A stretch of 37,265 nucleotides of DNA, taken from Flavobacteriaceae bacterium (GTDB lineage Bacteria; Bacteroidota; Bacteroidia; Flavobacteriales; Flavobacteriaceae). This document shows positions 1-11,413 of this stretch, one piece after another; the first letter of the stretch is position 1; every line of letters begins with the position of its first letter. Location of the stretch: assembly GCA_009921505.1 (NCBI GenBank), contig RFXU01000003.1, positions 1 to 37,265 on the forward strand. Direction: 5' to 3'. Made by a program: the position numbers and the translations under genes. The notes below the pieces were generated by a model, which was not told the origin of the DNA, made no database searches, and worked only from the letters and a program-made list of their open reading frames with translations.

Positions 1-1849
1 GCCATAGAGCAGCATTGTCATTTGTGTCCTCTGCACTACTCCAGAACCACTGACCTGCAAGTCCAAATTCCATTACGGCGGCAACAGAAATCCAATAACG
101 TGTATCAGGGTTAAGCGTTGCCTCAATTACTTGTGCAGGTTCTAGGGTAAAGTTACCATCCGCATCAGCATCAACACTGCCTGGAAAAGATTCTTGGTAA
201 CGGATGTCACCAGGAATACCATTATCATCGTTATAGATGGTTAATTGTACAGTACTGTTTGGATCACCAGGAAGACCAGGTGCACCCGCAGAATAACGTC
301 CTTGAATATCGATAGAACAAATAAGTCCAGCATCACCAGTAAAAATTACATCATCCACAGCGATACTTGTGAAATCTGGGAAGTCAGGGAAAATCTGTGC
401 TGGTGGTCCACCACCTGTTGGCACTTCATTTACATAAGAGAAGTCACCACAACCTGCAGGCTGAGTTCCAATCACAACATTTCCTAAAGCCCCTTCATTG
501 GCTGAACTAGCGTTAAGACCTACTACATACCAGCCGTATTGAACGAAAGTATCATCTGGCTCAACGTTCGTGTAACTCACTTCAAAATATTCGCCTTCGA
601 TTAGTGGAGCCGTCTCAATTTTCAGCACCGAGAAATTAGCGTTAAACACCTTAATGAATGCTTCAGCTTGATATGAAGGATCAATAGTATTGGAAAGCAC
701 ATAACCAGTCCAAATCAATTCTTGCTGAGCAAGAGAAGGATCGTCGACATAAGTATTAGCCTCCATTGTCTTATTCCCTAGACCAGTAGTTTGGTCGACC
801 CAGAATGGATCTGTTGGGTTATCATCATAGGTATTGAAGTTAGGATAAATAGTCACTGATCCATCTACAGGAGTAGGATCTACTACTGTTTTAAGATCTG
901 GCACCCCCCAAGGGCTTCCAAATACGAAACCACCTCCATTGGCAGGCGTTTCAAAAACGTTCATATACCCAATATAGTTGGCAGCAGGGTCAAAGTTAAT
1001 TACTGTTGCATTGCTTCCTGAACTACACTGACCAGAAAATGAATAAACCCCATCGAGAGTTGGATCAGCAACAGCACCATTTTGGAAAGAAGGTTGTCCT
1101 TCAATAGAGGCTGATGTAACTTCCCAAAACAACGGCCCACCTAAACTAGATACACCATTGTTTAAAGAGACCCAGTAAGTACCTTCACTTAAGGTTACAG
1201 GGGGCATATTCAACACAACTTCACTACCATCAAAACCAAAATTACCTCCGATGACAGTTTGAGAAGTAGGTGCTACACCCGCGAAGGAAGCAATTACCGC
1301 TCCTGGAGCCCCTCCTGCATCTTCCTTGATTTCTACATCTACAGAAACTACAGTCTCGCCTGGAGCAATGAATGTGTTATAGGTAATTTGATCAAAATCA
1401 AAGGTAACACCTGACTCAACGACAAAATCGTTTTCCACCGCACCGAAAGCTCCACCGTAGTTAAAACCGTTTTCCCATCCGTTACTTGGATTAGCATAGG
1501 TGCAAGGAGCTTGCTGTAGGCGATCAATGTTACTCTGACGTAAGACTACTGGATTACTCTGAGTAACACCTCTAGCGGCAGCATCCAAAACAAGAGTCGC
1601 ACTACTTGGTCGCTGAACAATTTGCTCAACAGAAATTTGATTCGTCTGCACTGATCTTTGAGCATTCTGAAGATAGTCAGAAAAAAAGGCTTCATTCCCA
1701 AGAAGACTTTGAACCTGATCACTACTTTCATTTGCCTGAGTTTGTTGCCCGGCAGCTACCCTATCTAATGAGGGAACGCGCTGCTGCATACGCTGACCAA
1801 AACTAGTCGCGAACGCAAACAAAGCGAAAATTAAAGTAATTTTTTTCAT
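1..1849 (-). CDS. Large secreted protein, partial (C-terminus beyond window start); signal peptide plus duplicated beta-sandwich-like domains
   Basis: The reverse complement from ATG at 1849 reads open to base 1: MKKITLIFALFAFATSFGQRMQQRVPSLDRVAAGQQTQ...PGAVIASFAG...TYWVSLNNG...GIPGDIRYQESFPG...TRYWISVAAVMEFGLQGQWFW. It is absent from the ORF track because no stop lies in the window. Confidence 0.85.
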   Translation of the reverse strand, partial: MKKITLIFALFAFATSFGQRMQQRVPSLDRVAAGQQTQANESSDQVQSLLGNEAFFSDYLQNAQRSVQTNQISVEQIVQRPSSATLVLDAAARGVTQSNPVVLRQSNIDRLQQAPCTYANPSNGWENGFNYGGAFGAVENDFVVESGVTFDFDQITYNTFIAPGETVVSVDVEIKEDAGGAPGAVIASFAGVAPTSQTVIGGNFGFDGSEVVLNMPPVTLSEGTYWVSLNNGVSSLGGPLFWEVTSASIEGQPSFQNGAVADPTLDGVYSFSGQCSSGSNATVINFDPAANYIGYMNVFETPANGGGFVFGSPWGVPDLKTVVDPTPVDGSVTIYPNFNTYDDNPTDPFWVDQTTGLGNKTMEANTYVDDPSLAQQELIWTGYVLSNTIDPSYQAEAFIKVFNANFSVLKIETAPLIEGEYFEVSYTNVEPDDTFVQYGWYVVGLNASSANEGALGNVVIGTQPAGCGDFSYVNEVPTGGGPPAQIFPDFPDFTSIAVDDVIFTGDAGLICSIDIQGRYSAGAPGLPGDPNSTVQLTIYNDDNGIPGDIRYQESFPGSVDADADGNFTLEPAQVIEATLNPDTRYWISVAAVMEFGLAGQWFWSSAEDTNDNAALW

Positions 1850-1906
1850 AATTATCGATATAAATTAGTTATTAGACGTAAATGTATTTATAAAATTGAA
1901 ATTAAC

Positions 1907-1954
1907 AAAGCGTTTTTAATCGGAATTTGCACCTATTCCGATTAAAAACGCTTT
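1907..1954. terminator. Perfect 20-bp inverted repeat with 8-nt loop, probable terminator downstream of fabI
   Basis: AAAGCGTTTTTAATCGGAAT-ttgcacct-ATTCCGATTAAAAACGCTTT, 25 bp past the fabI stop. Confidence 0.75.
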
Positions 1955-1978
1955 TTTTTCGAGCAATGAATTCTGAAG

Positions 1979-2794
1979 TTATTGTTCGGTAAAATATTCC
2001 ATAACCGCGTCGCTTACCCCCATGTTAGAAAAACCACCGTCGTTGTAAAGATTTTGAAGGGTCACACGTTTTGTTAAATCACTAAACATGGCAACAGTAT
2101 AATTCGCACAATCAAGAGCCGTTGCATTCCCCAAAGGTGACATTTTCTCAGCATAAGCAATAAAACCATCAAATCCTTTAACCCCTTGACCTGCAGTAGT
2201 CGGTGTGGGCGATTGTGATATAGTATTCACGCGCACTTTTTTATCTCGTCCAAAAAAGTAGCCAAAACTTCGCGCTATGGACTCTAGATAAGCCTTATTA
2301 TCGGCCATATCGTTGTAGTCTGGAAATACGCGCTGGGCGGCCATGTAGGATAAGGCAACAATGCTCCCCCACTCATTCATTGCATCCTGTTTATAGAGCA
2401 CTTGCATGGTTTTGTGAAAAGATCCCGCTGAAACATCCCACCCTTTGTGGGTCCAATCGTAATTTTGATCCGTATAATGCTTCCCTTTACGCACATTTAC
2501 AGACATCCCAATGGAGTGAAGTACAAAATCAAGTTTGCCTCCGAGTATTTCCATGGATTGACTGACCAAGTTATTTAAATCGTCGAGACTTGTTGCATCA
2601 GCAGGAATAATTTGAGCGCCTGTAGCTTTGGCCAGCGCATCAATTTGTCCCATCCGCATGGCAATCGGGGCATTGGTCAAAACAAATTGTCCCCCTTCTT
2701 CATGAATGCGTTCTGCTGTTTTCCAAGCGATGGAATTCGGATCAAGTGCACCAAAAATAATACCCTTTTTTCCTTTAAGTAAGTTATAGGCCAT
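1979..2794 (-). CDS. fabI: Enoyl-[acyl-carrier-protein] reductase (NADH), FabI-type SDR
   Basis: 271 aa. LKGKKGIIFGALDPNSIAWKTAERIHEEG, LHSIGMS, and ARSFGYFFGRDKKVRVNTISQSPTPTTAGQGVKGF are typical of FabI. Confidence 0.93.
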   Translation of the reverse strand: MAYNLLKGKKGIIFGALDPNSIAWKTAERIHEEGGQFVLTNAPIAMRMGQIDALAKATGAQIIPADATSLDDLNNLVSQSMEILGGKLDFVLHSIGMSVNVRKGKHYTDQNYDWTHKGWDVSAGSFHKTMQVLYKQDAMNEWGSIVALSYMAAQRVFPDYNDMADNKAYLESIARSFGYFFGRDKKVRVNTISQSPTPTTAGQGVKGFDGFIAYAEKMSPLGNATALDCANYTVAMFSDLTKRVTLQNLYNDGGFSNMGVSDAVMEYFTEQ

Positions 2795-2818
2795 GAATTC
2801 AAAAATTGGTTAATAAGG

Positions 2819-2826
2819 CAAATATA
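2819..2826 (-). promoter_or_regulatory. Putative -7 box TATATTTG for fabI, next to the recN stop codon
   Basis: Minus strand TTGAGTTATATTTGCC matches the Bacteroidota TAnnTTTG consensus. Confidence 0.5.
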
Positions 2827-2828
2827 AC

Positions 2829-4481
2829 TCAATTCAACAATTGACGGGCATGTGCCTTTGCAGAATCTGTAAGCTCATGACCTCCAATCATTTGGGCGAT
2901 TTCTAAAACGCGCTGTGGCGCATCAAGATCTTGAATGAATGTCTGGGTTTTATCCCCTTGTGTTTTCTTAAAGATTCGTTTGTGAAAACGTCCCTTTGCC
3001 GCTGTTTGTGGGAGATGGGTCAGGCAAAACAATTGGCCACGGGCGCTTATTTGAAGTAAAATTTCTGCCATCTTTAGCGCTGTATCGCCAGAAATACCCG
3101 TATCAATTTCATCAAAAATTAAAGTGGGAAGCTGCTGATATTCAGCCAAAACGGCTTTAACAGATAAAGTCACCCGGCTCATTTCTCCGCCCGAGGCTAC
3201 TTTTTCAATTGGACGTAGCTCAATACCTTTATTGGCTGAAAACCATATTGAAGAACGTACCCCCCCATCTGCATTTAATATTGGGGTTCGCTCGAGTTTA
3301 AAATTCAAACGGGCTTCGGGAAGGGCGAGTTCTCTGAAAAAATTCATTAACCGATTTTCTATCTCGGGAATCACGGCTAATCGACTTTCAAACAGTTGAT
3401 CCGCTTGTATCTCCAAGCCCTCTTTCATGGCCGAAAGATCACGCTCTAATTTTGTTATGGCTTCATCGAGTTCACCTGAATCTTGAAGTCTTTGAGATAA
3501 GTCGTCACGCAGATCAATAAGCTCAGCAACAGTTTGCATGCCATGCTTGCGTTGTACACGATAAAGCTCATCGAGCAACTGCTCGATTCGCGCAAGTTCT
3601 TCGGGTTCGTGCTCCGTAGAATCAAGTTGAGCGTCCAAAGTTGATTGAATATCCTCAAGTTCAATACGTACTGCGTCAATTCTATGGGTGAGCTGCAAGA
3701 ATTCATCGGCCACTTTTCCAATTGAATTGATGCGCTGACGAATCTGAAAAAGTCGATCGAGTAAACCAAGCTCGTCCTGTCCTATCAAGGCAGCAACTTC
3801 CTGAACAACATTTTGAATTTGTTCTTGATTCTGCGCCATATTCCGGCTTTGCTCTAACTGCTCCTGATCAAGATTATCAAGATTTAGGGCATTGAGTTCC
3901 TCCAATACAAATTTTTGATAATCCTCTTCTTGTAAAGCCTTTTGACGGCGCCCCACGAGACTTTCATATTCTTCTTTGGTTTTTTGCCAAAGCCTATACT
4001 CATTAGTGTATTTTTTGACGGCCCCTTCTAAGCCGGCTATGGTGTCTAAAAAATTAAGTTGAAAATGCTCATTCTCCAAATTATGGGTATCACTTTGATG
4101 ATGAATCTCGACAAGATACTTTTTGAGCTCTTGAACTTGATTGAGACTAACGGGAGAATCATTTACAAAAGCACGCGACTTACCACTGGGCCATATCTCG
4201 CGACGTAATATTGTATTGTTGTCGTAATCTAATTCTAATTGTTCAAATAAAGACTGAAGGTGATAAGATGCAAGATCAAAATGAGCCTCCACGATGCATT
4301 TTTGCTCTGGATTCCGCATCACCTTGGTGTCTGCACGACGACCAAGGACTAAATCAAGTGCCCCCAAAAGTATGGACTTCCCTGCTCCAGTCTCACCGGT
4401 GATTACCGTAAAACCAGTATCAAATGAGGCTTGAAGATCCTCAATTAACGCATAATTTTTTATGATTAATGACTTGAGCAC
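2829..4481 (-). CDS. recN: DNA repair protein RecN (GTG start)
   Basis: SMC-like ATPase. N-terminal MLKSLIIKNYALIEDL, Walker A GETGAGKS, C-terminal LPTLIFDEIDTGISG and CLTHLPQTAAKGRFH. Confidence 0.95.
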   Translation of the reverse strand: MLKSLIIKNYALIEDLQASFDTGFTVITGETGAGKSILLGALDLVLGRRADTKVMRNPEQKCIVEAHFDLASYHLQSLFEQLELDYDNNTILRREIWPSGKSRAFVNDSPVSLNQVQELKKYLVEIHHQSDTHNLENEHFQLNFLDTIAGLEGAVKKYTNEYRLWQKTKEEYESLVGRRQKALQEEDYQKFVLEELNALNLDNLDQEQLEQSRNMAQNQEQIQNVVQEVAALIGQDELGLLDRLFQIRQRINSIGKVADEFLQLTHRIDAVRIELEDIQSTLDAQLDSTEHEPEELARIEQLLDELYRVQRKHGMQTVAELIDLRDDLSQRLQDSGELDEAITKLERDLSAMKEGLEIQADQLFESRLAVIPEIENRLMNFFRELALPEARLNFKLERTPILNADGGVRSSIWFSANKGIELRPIEKVASGGEMSRVTLSVKAVLAEYQQLPTLIFDEIDTGISGDTALKMAEILLQISARGQLFCLTHLPQTAAKGRFHKRIFKKTQGDKTQTFIQDLDAPQRVLEIAQMIGGHELTDSAKAHARQLLN

Positions 4482-4534
4482 AAAAATCGATTAAGGCCCC
4501 CATGAATCAAAAGTTCATAAGATTCGGCCTGAGG

Positions 4535-5425
4535 TTAAAGTTTAATTTTATTCCAATTGTCACTCTTGGTCGGCGCAATACGCTTAAGAATTTCAACCAA
4601 CTCTGTGATTTCAATGGTCGGCCCATCTGAAAAAATCTGCTGAATTTCATCAGACTTAGCATCAAAAAATGTCCGCATTAAAAACGAATTGGGTCGACGG
4701 TCATTGACTTTTTTTAGAAGAATTACCGCATCACGCACCCCTGTTTTTCCATTTTTAAGATTAGAGGACATCAAATCCAATCCAGCACGATGATAATCGT
4801 ACATTGCCTGCCTAAAGTCTTGATAAACATTAGACAAAACGGCATCATTAAATCGATAACGGGATTGTGTTCCATCCACGGCTTTCCAGCCTTGATAGTT
4901 GCTCGAAGCAGCAGTATTTACGATTTGTCTGGCCTGTGAAAAGTAGGGATCTCCACCATTTAGAGAGAAAGTATCGGCATCAAGACCAATAATGGTATAA
5001 ACATGATAGGCCAGTATAGACACCAAATTAGAATCAAAATTGTTGATGTTGAATACCAGCGGTTGAAATTCAGAATATTCAAATACGAATTGTCGATCGT
5101 TGTAATTATAAACGGGACTGTCATATGTGGAACCATAAATTGTCCGAGAAGACTGTACTTGAAGGCTTCCTGAAAATGTGGTGGATTCAAAGCTTTGTAG
5201 AATCAGGGTGAAATTACAATCGATGCGCTCCTGATTAGTAAAGGTTCGATTGGTCCATTGTGTTTCATTCAATAACTCCGTTAATTGATCCTTCAAAGTT
5301 CGAAAAACCTGTGCATTGGGTTGACCGGTCTGTTCTGCGTCAATAGTTACTGTGGCATTGAGTTCTTGCCCTTGAACAAGTGTAGTAAAACATCCCAGAA
5401 AAAGGAGAATAACTATGTTACGCAT
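4535..5425 (-). CDS. porD: DUF4835 / PorD-like protein
   Basis: Preferred start MRNIVILLFLGCFTTLVQGQELNATVTI at 5425; the ORF track start at 5566 overlaps coaBC. Sits directly after coaBC. Confidence 0.75.
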   Translation of the reverse strand: MRNIVILLFLGCFTTLVQGQELNATVTIDAEQTGQPNAQVFRTLKDQLTELLNETQWTNRTFTNQERIDCNFTLILQSFESTTFSGSLQVQSSRTIYGSTYDSPVYNYNDRQFVFEYSEFQPLVFNINNFDSNLVSILAYHVYTIIGLDADTFSLNGGDPYFSQARQIVNTAASSNYQGWKAVDGTQSRYRFNDAVLSNVYQDFRQAMYDYHRAGLDLMSSNLKNGKTGVRDAVILLKKVNDRRPNSFLMRTFFDAKSDEIQQIFSDGPTIEITELVEILKRIAPTKSDNWNKIKL

Positions 5426-6626
5426 CTTTAATTTGTCTGATAAAGTCAATAATATCTTGAGCGACCAATTCCTTTGATTTGAGTTCATACTCGTGTTGGT
5501 TCTGGCTTCGATCAATAATCGTAATCTTGTTTGTGTCCGCCCCAAAAGCAACGCCTTGGTCTTCAAGCGAATTTAAAACAATTAAATCTAAATTCTTTTT
5601 CTCAAGCTTGCTTTTTGCATGCTTTAAAGCGTCTTGAGTCTCAAGGGCAAAACCTACCAAACACTGATTTTGCTTGATACTCCCAAGATGAGCCGCGATA
5701 TCAATCGTAGGACTCAGCTCAATGGACAACGATTCTGTTTTGCTTTTTATTTTATGTTGTGCCACTTCTTTTGGCCTAAAATCGGCCACCGCGGCACATA
5801 ATATAACCACATCGCAATCATTGAAGTGCGTCAACACCCCTTTGAGCATCTCTTCTCCTGTCACCGTATTTATTTTTTTAATTCCGGGGACCAATAGAAG
5901 ATCTCGTGTAGGACCTGAAACAAGCACAACCTCAGCGCCCAAGCGGGCTGCTGCATTGGCTATGGCGTAACCCATTTTACCGCTGGAAAAATTTCCGATG
6001 TATCGGACTGGATCAATGGGTTCAAAAGTTGGTCCAGCAGTGACTAAATAGCGTTTACCTGCCAAGGGTAATTTCGTCGATAAATCATTTTTTAAAAAGG
6101 CCAAAATATGTTCAGGCTCTGCCATTCGGCCTGGGCCAATGAGACCGCTGGCCAGAGCACCATGCTCCGATGGGATCATGATGTTGCCAAACTCCTTTAA
6201 TCGTTTAAACGACGTTTGAGTGGCAGGATGTTCGTGCATATCAAGGTCCATTGCTGGAGCAAAATAAACATCACATTCTGCAGACAAATAAGCGGCTAAT
6301 AATAGATTATCGCAAGCGCCATTAGCCATTTTGGATAGCGTGTTCGCCGTTGCTGGAGCAATTAAAAAAAGATCCGCCCATCGACCTAAATGAACATGAT
6401 TGTTCCATAGACCTTGATCCGGCGAATCTTCATCGGTAAATGTCCAATAAACAGGGTTTTCGGATAATACGGAAAGGGTTAACGGCGCGACAAATTCTCG
6501 GGCATCAGGAGTCATAATCACACGAACCTCAGCACCTTCCTTTTTTAGTAAACGCACCAAAGCCGGGGTCTTGTAGGCGGCTATTCCCGCTGTAACTCCC
6601 AACAAAATGTGTTTACCCGCTAACAT
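5418..6626 (-). CDS. coaBC: Bifunctional phosphopantothenoylcysteine decarboxylase / phosphopantothenate-cysteine ligase
   Basis: 402 aa. MLAGKHILLGVTAGIAAYKTPALVRLLKKEGAEVRVIMT, FAPAMDLDMHEHPATQ, RYLVTAGPTFEPIDPVRYIGNFSSGKMGYAIA. Confidence 0.95.
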   Translation of the reverse strand: MLAGKHILLGVTAGIAAYKTPALVRLLKKEGAEVRVIMTPDAREFVAPLTLSVLSENPVYWTFTDEDSPDQGLWNNHVHLGRWADLFLIAPATANTLSKMANGACDNLLLAAYLSAECDVYFAPAMDLDMHEHPATQTSFKRLKEFGNIMIPSEHGALASGLIGPGRMAEPEHILAFLKNDLSTKLPLAGKRYLVTAGPTFEPIDPVRYIGNFSSGKMGYAIANAAARLGAEVVLVSGPTRDLLLVPGIKKINTVTGEEMLKGVLTHFNDCDVVILCAAVADFRPKEVAQHKIKSKTESLSIELSPTIDIAAHLGSIKQNQCLVGFALETQDALKHAKSKLEKKNLDLIVLNSLEDQGVAFGADTNKITIIDRSQNQHEYELKSKELVAQDIIDFIRQIKDA

Positions 6627-6638
6627 TGCTCGAGGCGT

Positions 6639-6971
6639 TTAGTCGATTACCTCGTCCTTGGTGTTACGATGGTAAATTTTTTGTTCAAGCCATTCTTGAA
6701 CAGCTAAAGCGTGTGGCTTGGGCAGACGTTCGTAAAATTTAGAAACTTCGATTTGTTCCTTGTTCTCGAAAATTTCTTCCAAACTGTCATTGTACGTCGC
6801 GAACTCATCTAACTTCTCAGTAAGTTCCTTTTTAATATCTCCGTTAATCTGTACTGCGCGCTTGGCGATAATGGAGATTGCCTCGTAAATATTGCCGGTA
6901 GGGGCATCTAATTGATTTTTATCAATAGTTGTTGTGTTTACTGGGGCGTCCGAATTTCTGATATCACTCAT
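6639..6971 (-). CDS. rpoZ: DNA-directed RNA polymerase omega/RPB6-like subunit (Bacteroidota type)
   Basis: 110 aa. GNIYEAISIIAKRAVQINGDIKKELTEKLDEFATY...VSKFYERLPKPHALAVQEWL; lies between bamD and coaBC. Confidence 0.8.
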   Translation of the reverse strand: MSDIRNSDAPVNTTTIDKNQLDAPTGNIYEAISIIAKRAVQINGDIKKELTEKLDEFATYNDSLEEIFENKEQIEVSKFYERLPKPHALAVQEWLEQKIYHRNTKDEVID

Positions 6972-6983
6972 AGAGATGGTATA

Positions 6984-7799
6984 TTAGTTTGTAGATAAAG
7001 TCTGTTCTTGTAATTGGGTATTGATTTGAAGTAATATTTCTTCTGCAGCGCCACGCTGTGCACTACTGCTGTAATACTTCATGAAACTGTCAAAATATTT
7101 TTTAGCCATTTCGAGGCGTTCTTTCACCAGGTAAGAGACACTGTTCTGAGCCAACTCATAGGCAGACGCTAAGCGTCCGAAATAAGCCTCTTCGCGGTAA
7201 ATTGACCCGGGGTGGTCTAATATGAAATTATCAAAGGCCTTGATTGCGGCTTTGTAATCACTAATGCGGCGGTATTGTTTGGCCGTTTCTATGTCCTTTT
7301 TCTCCAGCTTTACTTTTAACTCTTGCACCATGTCGTTACACTGCGCCCGATATTCAGATTCAGGATAGTTATCGACAAAGCCCTGCAATTTCTCCAAGGC
7401 GATATAGGTGTCTTTTTGATCCAAAGAGTAGCGTGGCGATAATTCGTAATAGCTCCTAGCGGATTTGTAAGCCGCCATTTCTAATGAATCGCTTTTTGGA
7501 TAAGAAACAACAAAACGTTCAAATTGATAACCGGCCAGATAATAATCTTCTAGATTGTAAAACGTATTTGCGTAGCGATACATCAAAGGCTCTGCTTGAG
7601 GCTTACCCCGGTAAATGGGGACAATTTGCTCCATTAAGGGCAAGGCCTTTTTGTATTTTTTCGCTTTGTAAAGCGAGTCGGCCATATTGTATTTTGCTGC
7701 CGTATCGTCTGAGCGCAACAGTTTTTGATACTCACTGCAGCCAGAGAGCAAAATACTCAAAACAAGTACACTAGCAAATTTCAGGTCCTTCCAATTCAT
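6984..7799 (-). CDS. bamD: Outer-membrane assembly lipoprotein BamD
   Basis: Lipobox LLSGCSEYQKLLRSDD, TPR-like repeats (FYNLEDYYLAGYQFERFVVSYPKSDSLEMAAY). Confidence 0.9.
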   Translation of the reverse strand: MNWKDLKFASVLVLSILLSGCSEYQKLLRSDDTAAKYNMADSLYKAKKYKKALPLMEQIVPIYRGKPQAEPLMYRYANTFYNLEDYYLAGYQFERFVVSYPKSDSLEMAAYKSARSYYELSPRYSLDQKDTYIALEKLQGFVDNYPESEYRAQCNDMVQELKVKLEKKDIETAKQYRRISDYKAAIKAFDNFILDHPGSIYREEAYFGRLASAYELAQNSVSYLVKERLEMAKKYFDSFMKYYSSSAQRGAAEEILLQINTQLQEQTLSTN

Positions 7800-7803
7800 C
7801 GGG

Positions 7804-7811
7804 CAAAAGTA
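7804..7811 (-). promoter_or_regulatory. Putative -7 box TACTTTTG, 4 nt upstream of bamD ATG
   Basis: Minus strand TTACTTTTGCCCGATGAAT. Confidence 0.5.
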
Positions 7812-7920
7812 AGCAATTAATGACAGTATTAAAAAAGAATTTTCGACCGTTAAATTACCCTATCAACATGAAGGAACGCCCGTCTTTGGTAAAAGTTTAA
7901 CACCGATGGAAATGTAAATC

Positions 7921-8793
7921 TTATCGCCCATCTGAAAAGACTTTTATGCGCTCGGCTAAAGCATCATCTACGGGGACCAAGGGCAGTCTAAGACTATTTT
8001 CACAAAGTCCTTTTTTACTGAGTAAGGCCTTGATTCCCGCGGGGTTACCTTGTTCAAAAATCATGTCGATTATAGGCATTAAATCGTAATGGAGTTCTTT
8101 AGCCCTTGCGCTATTCCCATCCAACCCAGCTTGAATCATTTGACTAAATTCTTCGGGATAGGCTTGACCAATTACAGAAATAACTCCATGTCCGCCCATA
8201 AGGGTCATCGGCAAGGCAATGAGGTCGTCTCCAGAGATGACTAAAAAACCCTCAGGAGCTGAGCGCAGGATCTCCATAGCCTGACCTAAGTCTCCAGAGG
8301 CCTCCTTAATGCCAATAATATTTTTGTGGGCCGCAAGTTTTAACACTGTTGAGGGCATCATATTGCTCGCGGTACGCCCCGGAACATTGTACAGTAGCAC
8401 GGGCACAGGACTCGCCTGAGCAACCGCTGTAAAATGAGCAATTAATCCAGACTGCGATGGTTTATTGTACATAGGAGAAACCGAGAGCACTGCAGAAATG
8501 TGATCCGGATTAACCTGGTTTAATTGTTCGACTACGGCTTTAGTGTCATTACCGCCAACGCCCAAAACAATAGGTACTCTGTTGGCATTTACAGCGAGAA
8601 CAGCAGATAAAACGGCCTCCTTTTCTTGTTTTGTCAAGGTGACACTTTCTCCCGTTGTGCCCAAAACCACTAAATAATTAATTCCCTTATCTATTTGAAA
8701 ATTAACAATTCGTTCTAAAGCTTGAAAATCTATAGCGCCTTGATTGTCAAACGGTGTAATTAAGGCAACACCCGTACCGATTAAATTGGTCAT
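7921..8793 (-). CDS. dapA: 4-hydroxy-tetrahydrodipicolinate synthase
   Basis: LIGTGVALITPF, VVLGTTGESVTL, LLYNVPGRTASNM, IIGIKEASGD. Confidence 0.96.
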   Translation of the reverse strand: MTNLIGTGVALITPFDNQGAIDFQALERIVNFQIDKGINYLVVLGTTGESVTLTKQEKEAVLSAVLAVNANRVPIVLGVGGNDTKAVVEQLNQVNPDHISAVLSVSPMYNKPSQSGLIAHFTAVAQASPVPVLLYNVPGRTASNMMPSTVLKLAAHKNIIGIKEASGDLGQAMEILRSAPEGFLVISGDDLIALPMTLMGGHGVISVIGQAYPEEFSQMIQAGLDGNSARAKELHYDLMPIIDMIFEQGNPAGIKALLSKKGLCENSLRLPLVPVDDALAERIKVFSDGR

Positions 8794-9326
8794 AATTTTT
8801 TATTTAATATACTCATGTATTTGACAAATTCACTGCGCATCAGCGCCAAACGTTCCGGCGCCACAGCCAATGACAAGTCAAATAATTCTTGGTTCAATCC
8901 TTGACTGCCCACCTTGAACTTACTCTTGCTTTTGGCCACAACTAAATCAAGCAGCTTATTGCCAGGTTCGTAAAGAGCGAGCAGAACATCGAATGGGGTG
9001 TCAATAAATTCTATTGCCCCGGGATTATCGATATGACCTTGCCAATCAAAATCAGTATTGGTTAACTGGTTTTGTCTCAATGTAGGCAACTTTTTTTTGA
9101 CCTCTAAATAAGTGAAAACCTTAATGTCTTTTGGCGCCATATTTAAATCGGCATACCAATCATAAAGCACATCGAACTCGGGAACCATACGCTCATCAAT
9201 CAATACTCCTAGAGTATGGCATTTGGTATTTAAGCCCGAACGATCGCGATGCCTTAAGGCTTGATCTAAATCGCGACTTAACCACTTTCGTTTAATCCAT
9301 TCTTTGAGGTTGTGAAGAATATCCAT
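8790..9326 (-). CDS. Conserved hypothetical protein, DUF6913-like
   Basis: 178 aa, overlaps dapA by 4 bp. LGVLIDERMVPEFDVLYDWYADLNMAPKDIKVFTY; conserved neighbour of dapA/ligA in Bacteroidota from memory. Confidence 0.6.
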   Translation of the reverse strand: MDILHNLKEWIKRKWLSRDLDQALRHRDRSGLNTKCHTLGVLIDERMVPEFDVLYDWYADLNMAPKDIKVFTYLEVKKKLPTLRQNQLTNTDFDWQGHIDNPGAIEFIDTPFDVLLALYEPGNKLLDLVVAKSKSKFKVGSQGLNQELFDLSLAVAPERLALMRSEFVKYMSILNKKL

Positions 9327-9329
9327 GAC

Positions 9330-11354
<2,025 letters not shown>

Positions 11355-11413
11355 TCATTAGGCTCGAAACCGAGTTCCATAACAATAATTACATTCATAC
11401 TAATCATTCAGAA

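Noticed and set aside
245-487. 80-aa plus-strand ORF (also 1546-1731 minus and 1606-1806 plus)
   Set aside because: Lies in the wrong frame or strand of the large partial minus-strand secreted protein.
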